DNA from: Deltaproteobacteria bacterium
GTDB taxonomy: Bacteria > Myxococcota_A > Polyangia > Polyangiales > JADJMO01
DNA: 64,000 bases
Direction of reading: 5' to 3'
Assembly (NCBI GenBank): GCA_016182965.1
Contig: JACPFM010000040.1
Location: 59,994 to 123,993 of the forward strand
The number at the start of each line of letters is the position of its first letter. Positions within the stretch are counted from its first letter, which is position 1. Below are positions 39,368 through 47,134 of this stretch, piece after piece. The notes beneath the pieces were generated by a model, which ran no database searches, was not told the origin of the DNA, and worked only from the letters and a program-made list of their open reading frames with translations. Both the position numbers and the translations under genes were made by a program.

Positions 39368-39387
39368 CGGGGCGAGAGGATTCGACC
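39368..39387 (-). other. 3' end fragment of tRNA-Pro
   Basis: About 18 bases identical to the 3' end of the tRNA-Pro gene at 39507-39580 (acceptor and part of the T arm), then divergent. It forms the end of copy 1 of a direct repeat of about 137 bases. Confidence 0.85.
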
Positions 39388-39390
39388 TTT

Positions 39391-39450
39391 TCTGTACGGA
39401 GTCCGTGGAGCCGGACGCGAAGCGTCCGAGCGGAGCGGACGGAGTACAGA
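39391..39450. repeat. Nested palindrome, copy 2
   Basis: The same structure as copy 1, 141 bases further on: outer TCTGTAC/GTACAGA, inner GTCCG/CGGAC and the central GGACGC-GAA-GCGTCC hairpin. The few differences lie mainly in the outer stem. Confidence 0.85.
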
Positions 39451-39472
39451 AATGGCAGAAGCCTCGAGGAAC

Positions 39473-39498
39473 GAAAAAGGGCCCGTGAGGGCCCTTCT
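39473..39498 (-). terminator. Rho-independent terminator of tRNA-Pro
   Basis: Read on the minus strand, an AAGGGCCC stem with TCAC loop and GGGCCCTT is followed by TTT. It starts 9 bases beyond the tRNA 3' end, a normal terminator position. Confidence 0.8.
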
Positions 39499-39506
39499 TT
39501 CAATAG

Positions 39507-39580
39507 TCGGGGCGAGAGGATTCGAACCTCCGACTCCTCGGTCCCGAACCGAGTGCGCTACCAGGCTGCGCTACGCCCCG
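39507..39580 (-). tRNA. tRNA-Pro, anticodon CGG
   Basis: On the minus strand the 74-base gene folds into a cloverleaf. The acceptor stem is CGGGGCG/CGCCCCG with discriminator A. The anticodon stem CTCGG/CCGAG closes a TTCGGGA loop with anticodon CGG. The T arm contains GGTTCGAATCC. CCA is not encoded. A terminator follows at once, and the 3' part is duplicated at 39368. Confidence 0.95.
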
Positions 39581-39769
39581 AGTCCGTCACTCTTGGTGAC
39601 GGGGCGCGCACCCTCGCATCCGCACGGTGCCTTGTCAACACCCTTCCGAACGGCCGATGAGCCCGGCCTCGGGGGCGCTTGCACAGCGTCGGTTCCTGTG
39701 GCATCTTCCCGCCCCCTTTCCGGCCCCCTTTGCGCGGCCGCGTCACGAAGAACAGGAGATCGATTCCCG

Positions 39770-40000
39770 ATGCCGTCGGAAGCCGTGCAGTGCAAGCCCC
39801 TCGAAGTCATCGTCGGTGATCGCGGCGTCGAGCGCGCCATCAAGCAGCTCAAGCGCAAGCTCGCCGCCGAGGGCGTCCTCCGTGAGCTCAAGCTCCGCCG
39901 GCACCACATGAAGCCGTCGGTCAAGCTCCGCAAGAAGATGGCCGAGGCCGCGCGCCGCCGTCGCAAGCGCACGAAGATGGACGCCGGTCCCGCCGTCTGA
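39770..40000 (+). CDS. rpsU: 30S ribosomal protein S21
   Basis: A 76-residue basic protein with S21 family sequence (VIVGDRGVERAIKQLKRKL, RRHHMKPSVKLRKKMAEAARRRRK). It joins the small subunit near the 16S rRNA 3' end and helps initiation. AGGAGA at 39754 supports ATG 39770. It is followed by a strong terminator and is apparently transcribed alone. Confidence 0.95.
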   Translation: MPSEAVQCKPLEVIVGDRGVERAIKQLKRKLAAEGVLRELKLRRHHMKPSVKLRKKMAEAARRRRKRTKMDAGPAV

Positions 40001-40019
40001 ATCGACGACGCTTCGCAGA

Positions 40020-40052
40020 GGGCCCGCCGCTCGGTGGGCCTTCGTGTTTTTG
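40020..40052 (+). terminator. Terminator of rpsU
   Basis: A stem GGCCCGCC with GCTC loop and GGTGGGCC is followed after TTCGTG by a run of five T. It lies about 20 bases after the rpsU stop, between convergent genes. Confidence 0.8.
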
Positions 40053-40069
40053 TCGCACCGCCGCGACGC

Positions 40070-41023
40070 TCACGTCGTCGCCACCAAGGCGGTCTCGCCG
40101 ATCGGCTGTCGCCGCGCCCCCCAGCGATCGTGCATCCAGATCCAGCGCTCGGGCTCGCGCGCGATCGCGCGCTCGACGTGCTCGGTCATCGCCCGCGTGA
40201 GCGACAGGACCTCCTCCTCGGTCGGCCGCGCGCGCTCCGCCGCGCCGCGCACCTGCTCGACGACGATCCCTTCGCGCGTCGCGAACGCCGCGACCACCGG
40301 CGCCCCGGTGCGCAAGGCGAGGCGCGCGGGACCGGTCGGCGTCCACGCGGGCGCGCCGAAGAAGGGCAGCGGCGCCGCGGCGACGCGCGTGTTCAGATCG
40401 ACGAGGAACCCGGCGATCTCGTTCGCCCGCAACGCGCGCAGGAGCGCCCGCGGCGTCCCCGGCGCGTCGCGGTCGAGCGCGCGCACGCCGCGCGATCGAC
40501 GGAGCGGCGCGTGCAGCAGGTCCTCGAGCCGCGGGTCGTAGCTCACGCGCACCGGCGTGGTCAGCGGGAAGCCCTCGGCCACGAGCGCGGCGGCGAGCCG
40601 CTCCCACGGACCGAGGTGCGCCGTGATCAGCACGACGCCGCGGCCGCAGGCGCGCGCCGCGTCGAGCACCTCGCGCGCGCCCGGCGCGAACGACAGTCGA
40701 ACCGGCTCGTCGGCGCGCAAGAGCGCGATGGTGTCGCCCAGCAACGCGCCGAGCTCGTCGTACGCGCGACGCGCGAGCGCCCGCGCACCGGCCGGCGAGC
40801 GCTCGGGGAACGCGCGCGAGACGTTGGCGATCGAGAGCGCTCGCACACTCGGCGCAAGCACCCATGCCAGGGCGCCGAGCGCGCGACCCACCGCGACGAG
40901 CGCGCTCCGCGGCAGGCTCCGTGCGACGGCCAACGCGACCACGACGAGCGCGTAGATGACGTCGTTCTTCGCGCGTTGGCCGCGCGACCAGCGGGCGCGC
41001 ACCTCGGCCACGGCCGCGCTCAC
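40070..41023 (-). CDS. Lipid A lauroyl/myristoyl acyltransferase-like (LpxL/HtrB family)
   Basis: A 317-residue member of the lysophospholipid acyltransferase group that adds secondary acyl chains to lipid A at the inner membrane. It has an N-terminal hydrophobic anchor (IYALVVVALAVARSL), the HX4E catalytic motif in TAHLGPWE, and the GxFVDLN-like and FGAPAWTPTGPARLAL blocks. It ends with WIWMHDRWG, typical of HtrB. GTG 41023 overlaps the stop of the upstream lipoprotein as GTGA; GTG 41032 is an alternative. Confidence 0.85.
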   Translation of the reverse strand: MSAAVAEVRARWSRGQRAKNDVIYALVVVALAVARSLPRSALVAVGRALGALAWVLAPSVRALSIANVSRAFPERSPAGARALARRAYDELGALLGDTIALLRADEPVRLSFAPGAREVLDAARACGRGVVLITAHLGPWERLAAALVAEGFPLTTPVRVSYDPRLEDLLHAPLRRSRGVRALDRDAPGTPRALLRALRANEIAGFLVDLNTRVAAAPLPFFGAPAWTPTGPARLALRTGAPVVAAFATREGIVVEQVRGAAERARPTEEEVLSLTRAMTEHVERAIAREPERWIWMHDRWGARRQPIGETALVATT

Positions 41024-41355
41024 GGCGGACACTCGCAGAACGCCGCGACGTGGGTTCTCGCCTTGCCTTCGCGGCGTTCTGCGTCTTCGCACGAGGTGGT
41101 GCGCGGCGAGCACAGCTGCACGCGCGCCCGCACCATTTTTGCTAGCCCCGCGCACGCCGCGGCGCAGTCCGAGCCGGCGACGTCGACGATGCGCTCGCCT
41201 TCGTCGAGCGCCGCGCGCGCCTTCGGATCGGCGATCGGCGTGGCGATCACCGACGGCTGCACGGCGGCCGACCGAGGCTTGCCGGCGCCGCAAGCCGTCA
41301 TCGTCAACGCCAAGGTGAGGACCAGACACCGCATCGCGCGGTCTCGGAATCGCAT
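41020..41355 (-). CDS. Small cysteine-containing lipoprotein
   Basis: A 111-residue protein with a clear lipobox (LALTMTAC) and several more cysteines in the mature part (SDCAAACAG, QLCSPRTTSCED, FCECPP) that could form disulfides. No family is recognised. The stop overlaps the acyltransferase start, so the two are translationally coupled and may share an outer-membrane context. Confidence 0.7.
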   Translation of the reverse strand: MRFRDRAMRCLVLTLALTMTACGAGKPRSAAVQPSVIATPIADPKARAALDEGERIVDVAGSDCAAACAGLAKMVRARVQLCSPRTTSCEDAERREGKARTHVAAFCECPP

Positions 41356-41594
41356 GCGGGCGATGCGGCGTCGAGCGCTCGGTCGATCCCGTGTCCCAAA
41401 GCGATCCGCGAGCGGTCAGCGATGCGGGCGGACGGAATCGGATGGGTGAATCCCGGAGCAACTTCGCTCGTCCACGGTCCGTCCCCCGAGTACACTGCGC
41501 TCGTCGCGTCGGGGAGACCCCCGCTTCTTCACCATCCACCCTTACCTCGCGGCCCCGATCGACGTGCGGGTCGGAAATCCCAAGGAGGCTTCGT

Positions 41595-42893
41595 ATGCGG
41601 TATCGCAAGCAGATTCGTGCCCTCGGCGCCCTCGGCGCGCTCGCCGGCGCCATCGCACTTCTTCCGGACTGCTCGGCGGCCGACGCCATCGCCAACGCCG
41701 CCCAGGGATGCGACGGCGTCGAGGCGAAGACCCGCGCCTCCATCGTCGCGTTCAACGAAGCGGCCGCCGCCCTCGAGGCCGCCGCCGCCAAGGTCGCCAA
41801 GCAGTGGACCGACGTCTGCAATGCGATCAACGCCGATCTCGGCCTCGACACGACGCAGACCCAGCCCGACAAGGCGTGCGCCGTCACGGCCGCGCGCATC
41901 AGCGCGGCGGCCAAGAAGGGCGTGACGATTTCGCTCGACGTCGCCTACGAGTGCAAGGTCGACGCCTCCCTCCAGGCGAAGTGCGACGCGAACTGCTACG
42001 CCGCGGCGAGCTGCGACGTCGAGGCCAAGTGCGAGCCGGGCAAGCTCGCGGTCGAGTGCAACGGCTCCTGCTCGGGCAGCTGCGCGGTCACCGCGCCCGA
42101 TTTCGCGTGCACCGGCGCCTGCGAGGGCAGCTGCACCGTCGACGTCAGCGCGGCGTGCTCCGCGACCTGCGAGGGCTCCTGCGAGGGCAAGTGGGAAGGC
42201 AGCTGCGACGCCGGCTGCTCGCTCAACTTCTCCGGTAGCTGCGGCGGCGTGTGCGACGGCAAGTGCGACGGCACCGCCACCACCGCGGGCGGCAGCGCCG
42301 GCAACTGCAAGGGCAAGTGCGAGGGCAAGTGCTCGGCGACCGCCAGCGGCTCCTGCGACGCGACCTGCTCGGCCGCGTTCCGCGGCACCTGCACCGGCAC
42401 CTGCAAGGGCGGCTGCGTGACGAAGAACAACTCCTCGTGCACCGGCAAGTGCGACGGCACCTGCACCTACACCCCGGGCAGCGCGACCTGCAGCGGCACC
42501 TGCCGTGGCACGTGCTCGGCCGAGGTCGCGCCGCCGCGCTGCGAAGGCAAGCTCGACTGCCAGGTCGACGCGAACTGCTCCGCGTCGTGCGAGTCCAAGG
42601 CCGAGGCCTCCGCGACCTGCGGCGGCTACGCGAACTGGGTCGTCGACGGCGACGCCGCGCTCTACGCCGCGCTCAAGAAGAACGCGCCGGCGCTCGGCGC
42701 CGCGGTCAACGGCACGCTGCAGATCTCCGGCAAGGCCGTCGATGCGGTCATCGCGTTCGGCAAGTCGCTCGACGCGTCGGCGGCTGCCGCGATCTGCGCC
42801 GCGGGCGGCATCAAGGCCAGCGTGGCCGCGAGCGCGAACATCTCGGTGTCGGTCAGCGCCAGCGCGAGCATCTCCGGCTCGACGAAGGGCTGA
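41595..42893 (+). CDS. Secreted cysteine-rich CxGxC-repeat protein
   Basis: A 432-residue exported protein with a hydrophobic signal (GALGALAGAIALL) ending before or at PDCSAAD. The N-terminal part is alpha-helical and Ala-rich (about 25-110). Residues about 115-335 are a repeat region of C-x-G-x-C units (CEGSCEG, CDGKCDG, CKGKCEGKC, CTGTCKGGC). There are about 40 cysteines in all, so many disulfides or metal sites are expected. The C-terminus is a Ser/Ala beta-like stretch (ANISVSVSASASISG). The family is not known to me; an extracellular scaffold or metal-binding surface protein is a guess. AAGGAGG at 41582 decides the start. A long hairpin follows the gene. Confidence 0.8.
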   Translation: MRYRKQIRALGALGALAGAIALLPDCSAADAIANAAQGCDGVEAKTRASIVAFNEAAAALEAAAAKVAKQWTDVCNAINADLGLDTTQTQPDKACAVTAARISAAAKKGVTISLDVAYECKVDASLQAKCDANCYAAASCDVEAKCEPGKLAVECNGSCSGSCAVTAPDFACTGACEGSCTVDVSAACSATCEGSCEGKWEGSCDAGCSLNFSGSCGGVCDGKCDGTATTAGGSAGNCKGKCEGKCSATASGSCDATCSAAFRGTCTGTCKGGCVTKNNSSCTGKCDGTCTYTPGSATCSGTCRGTCSAEVAPPRCEGKLDCQVDANCSASCESKAEASATCGGYANWVVDGDAALYAALKKNAPALGAAVNGTLQISGKAVDAVIAFGKSLDASAAAAICAAGGIKASVAASANISVSVSASASISGSTKG

Positions 42894-42909
42894 TCGGTCG
42901 CGTCACGAG

Positions 42910-42941
42910 GACGGCGCCTTCCCGCGAGGGAGGGCGCCGTC
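42910..42941 (+). terminator. Strong hairpin after the Cys-rich gene
   Basis: GACGGCGCCTTCCC, GCGA loop, GGGAGGGCGCCGTC: a stem of about 14 bases. No T run follows, so it may stabilise the 3' end or end transcription with help. Confidence 0.6.
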
Positions 42942-42971
42942 GTCCATTTCAGCGTCGAGGACGCTGCACGC

Positions 42972-43358
42972 TCAGTCGAGCAGCTGCAGGTACTTCTTCG
43001 CGCGCTCGGTGCTCGCCGCGTCGATCGAGCGCTTCTCCTCGTCGCTCAGCCGCAGGTGCTTGGCGAGCTCGTCGAGGAACTCGCGCTCCTTCTCGTGCTG
43101 CGAGCCGTCGACCCACGTGAGCAGCACGGCGTGCGAGAAGAGGATGCGGCGATCGTCGGCGGAGAGGTCCTTCAGAGGGATGTCGTCGATCTTGCGCGGC
43201 GTCTTCGCGTAGGTGCGGAGATCGTTCGCCTCGGTTTCGGTCGCGCCGAACGCGGCCAGGAGGCCGTCCAGCGCCTGCGCCTCGGCGTCGGCAAACTCGC
43301 CGTCGGCCCAAGCCACGGCGACGAGACCCTTCAGGATGGCGGCGTTCTGCTCGTGCAT
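42972..43358 (-). CDS. TerB-like protein
   Basis: A 128-residue helical protein of the TerB (tellurite resistance B-like) fold. It has AWADGEFADAEAQALDGLLAAFG near the N-terminus and VLLTWVDGSQHEKEREFLDELAKHL in the second half; both acidic DGx7-E motifs resemble the metal-binding pair of TerB. Its role in stress or membrane signalling is only known at family level. ATG 43358 is preferred because an ACGAGGT site precedes it; ATG 43376 is an alternative. Confidence 0.75.
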   Translation of the reverse strand: MHEQNAAILKGLVAVAWADGEFADAEAQALDGLLAAFGATETEANDLRTYAKTPRKIDDIPLKDLSADDRRILFSHAVLLTWVDGSQHEKEREFLDELAKHLRLSDEEKRSIDAASTERAKKYLQLLD

Positions 43359-43442
43359 ACCTCGTGCGTATCGCATGAGGCGGCGACGCGGAAGGGGGTG
43401 CCGCGTCCTTGCTTGCGGCGTCGGGTCACGGCAGCTGGACGT

Positions 43443-44492
43443 TCACGGCATCTGCGGTGCCGCCGCGCGCAGCAGCCGGCGCAGCCGCGGGTCGAGCGCG
43501 TCGAGCGGCGGCGCGCCCGAGAGCAGACGCTCGAACGGCCCGGTGGCCGAGAGCGTCATCCAGAAGAGGACGGGGCCGGAGACCCGGCGCGTGCGCGCCT
43601 CCTCGACGGCCGCTGCGAAGGTCTTCGCCGTGTAGGTCGGGTCGAGGGTCAGGCCGTCGCGCGCCGCCAGCATGGTCGCCGCCTCGCCCTCCGGCGTCGG
43701 GCTCCCATAACCGTGGCCGAGGTAGGCGCGCACCACGCGCAGCGACTGCGACAGGCGGGTGATCGCCGCCCGCGTCAGCGGCGCCTTCATGCGGCGACGG
43801 ATCGCGAGCGCCAGCGACAGGGTGTGCGCCGCCGATCCGAACGGCGGATCGACCACCTGCACGGCCACGAGCTCCACCGGCGGCGCGCCGCCGGACCCGA
43901 CGAGCAGCCCCGCCTGTTCGAGGCCGACGAGCAGCCCCGCGGCGGTGCCGCCGCTGCCGAGGGCGACGACGACGGAGGCCGGGCGCGGCAGCTCGCCGCG
44001 CGCGATTTGCTCGGCGAGCTCGAGGCCGGCGTCGACGAAGCCGAGCGAGCCCGTCACCGACGACCCGCCCGGCGGGATGAGGTACGCGCCTCGCCGCATG
44101 CGGCGCGCGACCGCGAGCGGGACGGCCGCGAACGAGCCGACCGGGTAGGCGGTGTAGCCGAGCGTCGCGCCGACGCGCGCGACCTTCTCGGCGTGCGGCG
44201 TGTCGGTTTGTGGCGCGAGGATCGCGTCGACCTCGAAGCCCTCGGCGCGACCGAAGATGGCGGTGGCGAGGACGTGGTGGCTGCCGATGGCGCCGATGGT
44301 GACCACGCGCCGGGCCCCGCGCGCCTTCGCCTCTTCGAGCAGACGCTCGAGCTTGCGGACCTTGTTGCCGCCGTACACGTCGCTGGTGAGGTCGTCGCGC
44401 TTGGCCAGCAGCGCGCCGCGCGGCAGCCCGGCGGCTGCCGCTGCGTGCGTGAGCTCGGTGACGGGCGTCGGGTAGCGGCCGAGGTGCGGCAC
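43443..44492 (-). CDS. PLP-dependent D-cysteine desulfhydrase / ACC deaminase family
   Basis: A 349-residue fold-type II PLP enzyme. The cofactor Lys is in DVYGGNKVRKLE near residue 44, followed by IGSHH and the phosphate-binding ALGSGGTAAGLL loop. The family includes D-cysteine desulfhydrase (releases sulfide, pyruvate and ammonia) and ACC deaminase. The distinguishing residues cannot be assigned safely by eye, so the substrate stays open. GTG 44492 precedes the typical LGRYPTPVTEL start. Divergent from hisG with about 60 bases between. Confidence 0.85.
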   Translation of the reverse strand: MPHLGRYPTPVTELTHAAAAAGLPRGALLAKRDDLTSDVYGGNKVRKLERLLEEAKARGARRVVTIGAIGSHHVLATAIFGRAEGFEVDAILAPQTDTPHAEKVARVGATLGYTAYPVGSFAAVPLAVARRMRRGAYLIPPGGSSVTGSLGFVDAGLELAEQIARGELPRPASVVVALGSGGTAAGLLVGLEQAGLLVGSGGAPPVELVAVQVVDPPFGSAAHTLSLALAIRRRMKAPLTRAAITRLSQSLRVVRAYLGHGYGSPTPEGEAATMLAARDGLTLDPTYTAKTFAAAVEEARTRRVSGPVLFWMTLSATGPFERLLSGAPPLDALDPRLRRLLRAAAPQMP

Positions 44493-44552
44493 TGCCCGGG
44501 GATGCTACCAAACGTCGCGACCGCGCGCGCCGCTCGTGGTACACGCGCGATC

Positions 44553-45179
44553 GTGACGCGGCCGATCACCATCGCGGTCCCCAAGGGGCGCGTGCTCAAG
44601 GCGCTGGTCCCCGTGCTCGCGCGGCTCGGCATCGACTCCACCGCCGTCCTCGGCGACGGCGACGATCGCCGCCTGATCCGCGATCTCCCGCAGATCGGCT
44701 GGCGGTTGCTCCTGCTCAAGCCCGACGACGTGCCCACCTACGTCGAGTACGGCGCGGCCGATCTCGGCGTGTGCGGCCGCGACGTACTCCTCGAGCGGGG
44801 CTTCGATCTGTACCAGCCCGTCGATCTCGGCATCGGCAAGTGCCGCATGGTCGTCGCGATGCGCACCTCGGTCACCACGCTGCCCGATCCGCCGCGCATC
44901 GCCACCAAGTACCCCCGCATCGCCTCCGCCCACTTCGCGAGCCGCGGCGTGCAGGCCGAGGTCGTCTTCGTGCAAGGCTCCGTCGAGCTCGCGCCGCTCA
45001 CCGGCCTCGCCGACGCGATCGTCGATCTCGTCGAGACGGGCGAGACGCTACGCCAGAACGATCTCGAGGTGCGCGAGGTCGTGGCCGAGATCTCCAGCGT
45101 CCTGGTGGCCAACCGCGCCGCCTTCAAGCTGCTCGGCGCGCGCGCGACCGAGGTCGTCGACGCGTTCAGAGCGCGCTGA
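44553..45179 (+). CDS. hisG: ATP phosphoribosyltransferase, short form
   Basis: The first enzyme of histidine synthesis: ATP plus PRPP to phosphoribosyl-ATP. The 208 residues match the short HisG that lacks the regulatory ACT-like domain and needs HisZ. It shows ITIAVPKGRVL at the start, GAADLGVCGRDVLLE, and DAIVDLVETGETLRQNDL, the PRPP-binding region. GTG 44553 fits the family N-terminus. No other his genes are present. Its 3' end overlaps the convergent pcp gene by 14 bases. Confidence 0.93.
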   Translation: MTRPITIAVPKGRVLKALVPVLARLGIDSTAVLGDGDDRRLIRDLPQIGWRLLLLKPDDVPTYVEYGAADLGVCGRDVLLERGFDLYQPVDLGIGKCRMVVAMRTSVTTLPDPPRIATKYPRIASAHFASRGVQAEVVFVQGSVELAPLTGLADAIVDLVETGETLRQNDLEVREVVAEISSVLVANRAAFKLLGARATEVVDAFRAR

Positions 45180-45732
45180 GGGCAGCCTCGACCGCCGCCA
45201 CGTGCTCGTCGAACGCGCGCTCGCAGCGCGGCGGCGCGTGCGTGTGGCGATCGGCGGGCAGGTGGAGGAACCCCGCGCGGGTGCTCGTCTCGCGCAAGTG
45301 GAAGAGCGTCGCGTACAGCAGGTGGTTGCACACGTACGCCCCGGCGGAGCCCGAGAGCCGCGCGGCGAGCCCCGCGGAGGCGAGGGCGCCCTGCACGCGC
45401 GCGACGTCGATCGTCACCGGCAGCACCTCGGGCCCGCCATCGACGATCGGCCCGCGCCGCTGCGCCCCGTCGACGTCGGCGATGCGCGCCTCGTCGCGGT
45501 TCCTGCCCTGCGTCTCGACGTGCACGGCCTGGGCGGACTCCGCGACCCCCAGCATCAGGACGACGTCGAACTCGTCGGCGCCGAGCGCTTCGCGCATGCC
45601 GCGGGCCGCGCGCGCGAAGGACGTCGGGAGCGCCAACGTGACCACCCGAGGCGCGAAGTGCCGCGCCAAGCGCTCGCTCGGGTTCGACGCGACGTCGCCG
45701 AACGGTCCGAAGCCGGTCAAGAGGACGCGCAC
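45166..45732 (-). CDS. pcp: Pyroglutamyl-peptidase I
   Basis: A 188-residue cysteine peptidase that removes N-terminal pyroglutamate. Family blocks are visible: LLTGFGPFGDVASNPSE at the start, GVAESAQAVHVETQGRN with the catalytic Glu region, SAGAYVCNHLLYATLFH with the catalytic Cys, and GFLHLP with the His. It is cytoplasmic. Start ATG 45732 lies 8 bases from the stop of the cyclic-nucleotide-binding gene, so they may be co-transcribed. Confidence 0.9.
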   Translation of the reverse strand: MRVLLTGFGPFGDVASNPSERLARHFAPRVVTLALPTSFARAARGMREALGADEFDVVLMLGVAESAQAVHVETQGRNRDEARIADVDGAQRRGPIVDGGPEVLPVTIDVARVQGALASAGLAARLSGSAGAYVCNHLLYATLFHLRETSTRAGFLHLPADRHTHAPPRCERAFDEHVAAVEAALSAL

Positions 45733-45740
45733 GTCGCGGC

Positions 45741-47096
45741 CTAGACGAGGACGTAGTCGTCGGCGCTGGTGGCCTCTTGCGCGATGACGCTGGTGGTCTC
45801 CTCGTCGCGCTTGACCGCGAGCTCGTAGAGCTGCGCGAGGAGCGACGGGTGCGCCCGGAGGACCTCCTGGAACACCGACCCCGCGAGGTGCAGCGTGACC
45901 GTCGGGTGCACCGCGACGACGTTCGCGTTGGCGGCGCGACGGAGGATCATGGCGACCTCACCGACGACGTCGCCGGCGCCGAGCGACGCGATGACCAGCC
46001 GCTCGCCGGCCTCCTCGGCGATCACCTCGACCTTGCCGGACGCGATGAGGTGCAGGCCGGAGTGCGTCTCGCCCTTGCGGATGAGCATCTCGCCCTCCTC
46101 GAAGGTGCGGGTCTCGAAGCGCGAGACCAGATCGCCGCGCTCGGCCGGATCGACCGCGCCGAGGATGGGCGAGGTGCGCACGAGGTTCTGCAGCATGCGC
46201 TCGCGGCAGAAGGTCGCGAGCTGCTCACCGACCTCGGGCGCGCGGGCGGCGACCGCCTCGAGCGCCTCGACCGGCGCGGCGAGCACCAGCGACGGACGCG
46301 TGGCCACGACGCTCGCCGCGCGCGGGGAGCGCGAGACCAGGGCCATCTCGCCGAAGACCTGGCCGTTCTGCAGTCGCGCGAGCACCACCGGCTCGCCCTC
46401 GGAGCCCGTGCGGCGCACCTCGAGATCGCCGCGGGCGACGATGAACGCCTCGGTGCCGGGCGAGCCCTCCTCGATGAGCATGCCTCCGGCCGGGGCCACG
46501 CGCACCTCGAACGCCTCGATGAGCAGGCGGAGCCCCTTGCGCGACAGCTCGGAGAAGAGCGGGAGGCGCGGCACCATCGGCGAGGGCGACGAGTCGCGCA
46601 TGGCCTCGCGCATCGGCGCGACGGCCTGCCGGAGGATCTCGACGGCCTTGTTGAGGAGCGCCGGCCCCATGATCAACGACGACAGCGGCTGCAGATCGCC
46701 GCCCTTGGGCGGCGGAGGCGGGGCGACGTGGCCGTCCTCGTCGAGGCGCTCGGAGCGCGCATGGAACGCGTCGGCGACCGCGTCGAAGCTCTTCGCGGCG
46801 TCGACCCCGAGCTTCTTCAGCGCGACGCAGGCCGCGACCGCGAGCGGCAGGAGGCCGGCGTCGATGGCGCGCGCGACGCAGATCTCGAGGCCCTCGCGCG
46901 CCGGCTCCCTGCGGCCGAGCTCGGCCAGGAGCTCCGCCACCAGGAGCAGCGCCGAGGGAAGCTCGGGCTCCGCTTGCAGCGCGGCGGCCGCCCACCGGAG
47001 CGCCGTCTCGGTCTCGCCGGCCAGGCGCAGCGTGAGCGCGCGATCGATCGGCGTTTCACCGGCGTGCAGGCCCGGCAGCGCAGGAGGAGAGGACAT
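45741..47096 (-). CDS. Protein with two cyclic-nucleotide-binding domains
   Basis: A 451-residue cytosolic protein. Residues about 1-110 are TPR-like helices, followed by a linker. Two CNB domains follow, at about 180-290 and 300-425. The first has a near-canonical phosphate-binding cassette (FGEMALVSRSPRAAS), so it could bind cAMP or cGMP. The second (VGEVAMILRRAANANV) lacks the usual Arg-Ala pairing and may be degenerate. There is no DNA-binding or enzyme domain. Upstream of pcp and downstream of the RimK-like gene on the same strand. Confidence 0.85.
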   Translation of the reverse strand: MSSPPALPGLHAGETPIDRALTLRLAGETETALRWAAAALQAEPELPSALLLVAELLAELGRREPAREGLEICVARAIDAGLLPLAVAACVALKKLGVDAAKSFDAVADAFHARSERLDEDGHVAPPPPPKGGDLQPLSSLIMGPALLNKAVEILRQAVAPMREAMRDSSPSPMVPRLPLFSELSRKGLRLLIEAFEVRVAPAGGMLIEEGSPGTEAFIVARGDLEVRRTGSEGEPVVLARLQNGQVFGEMALVSRSPRAASVVATRPSLVLAAPVEALEAVAARAPEVGEQLATFCRERMLQNLVRTSPILGAVDPAERGDLVSRFETRTFEEGEMLIRKGETHSGLHLIASGKVEVIAEEAGERLVIASLGAGDVVGEVAMILRRAANANVVAVHPTVTLHLAGSVFQEVLRAHPSLLAQLYELAVKRDEETTSVIAQEATSADDYVLV

Positions 47097-47134
47097 GGCG
47101 GCGCAAGGCTATCACGCAACGCGGGAGGGAAAAC

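Noticed and set aside
39250..39580. Integrated prophage or island at tRNA-Pro
   Set aside because: The two tRNA 3' copies are only 140 bases apart and no integrase or cargo lies between them, so only a small element or a duplication is supported.
42910..42941. Structured RNA or riboswitch after the Cys-rich gene
   Set aside because: It is a simple long hairpin at a gene end; nothing beyond a terminator or stabiliser is supported.
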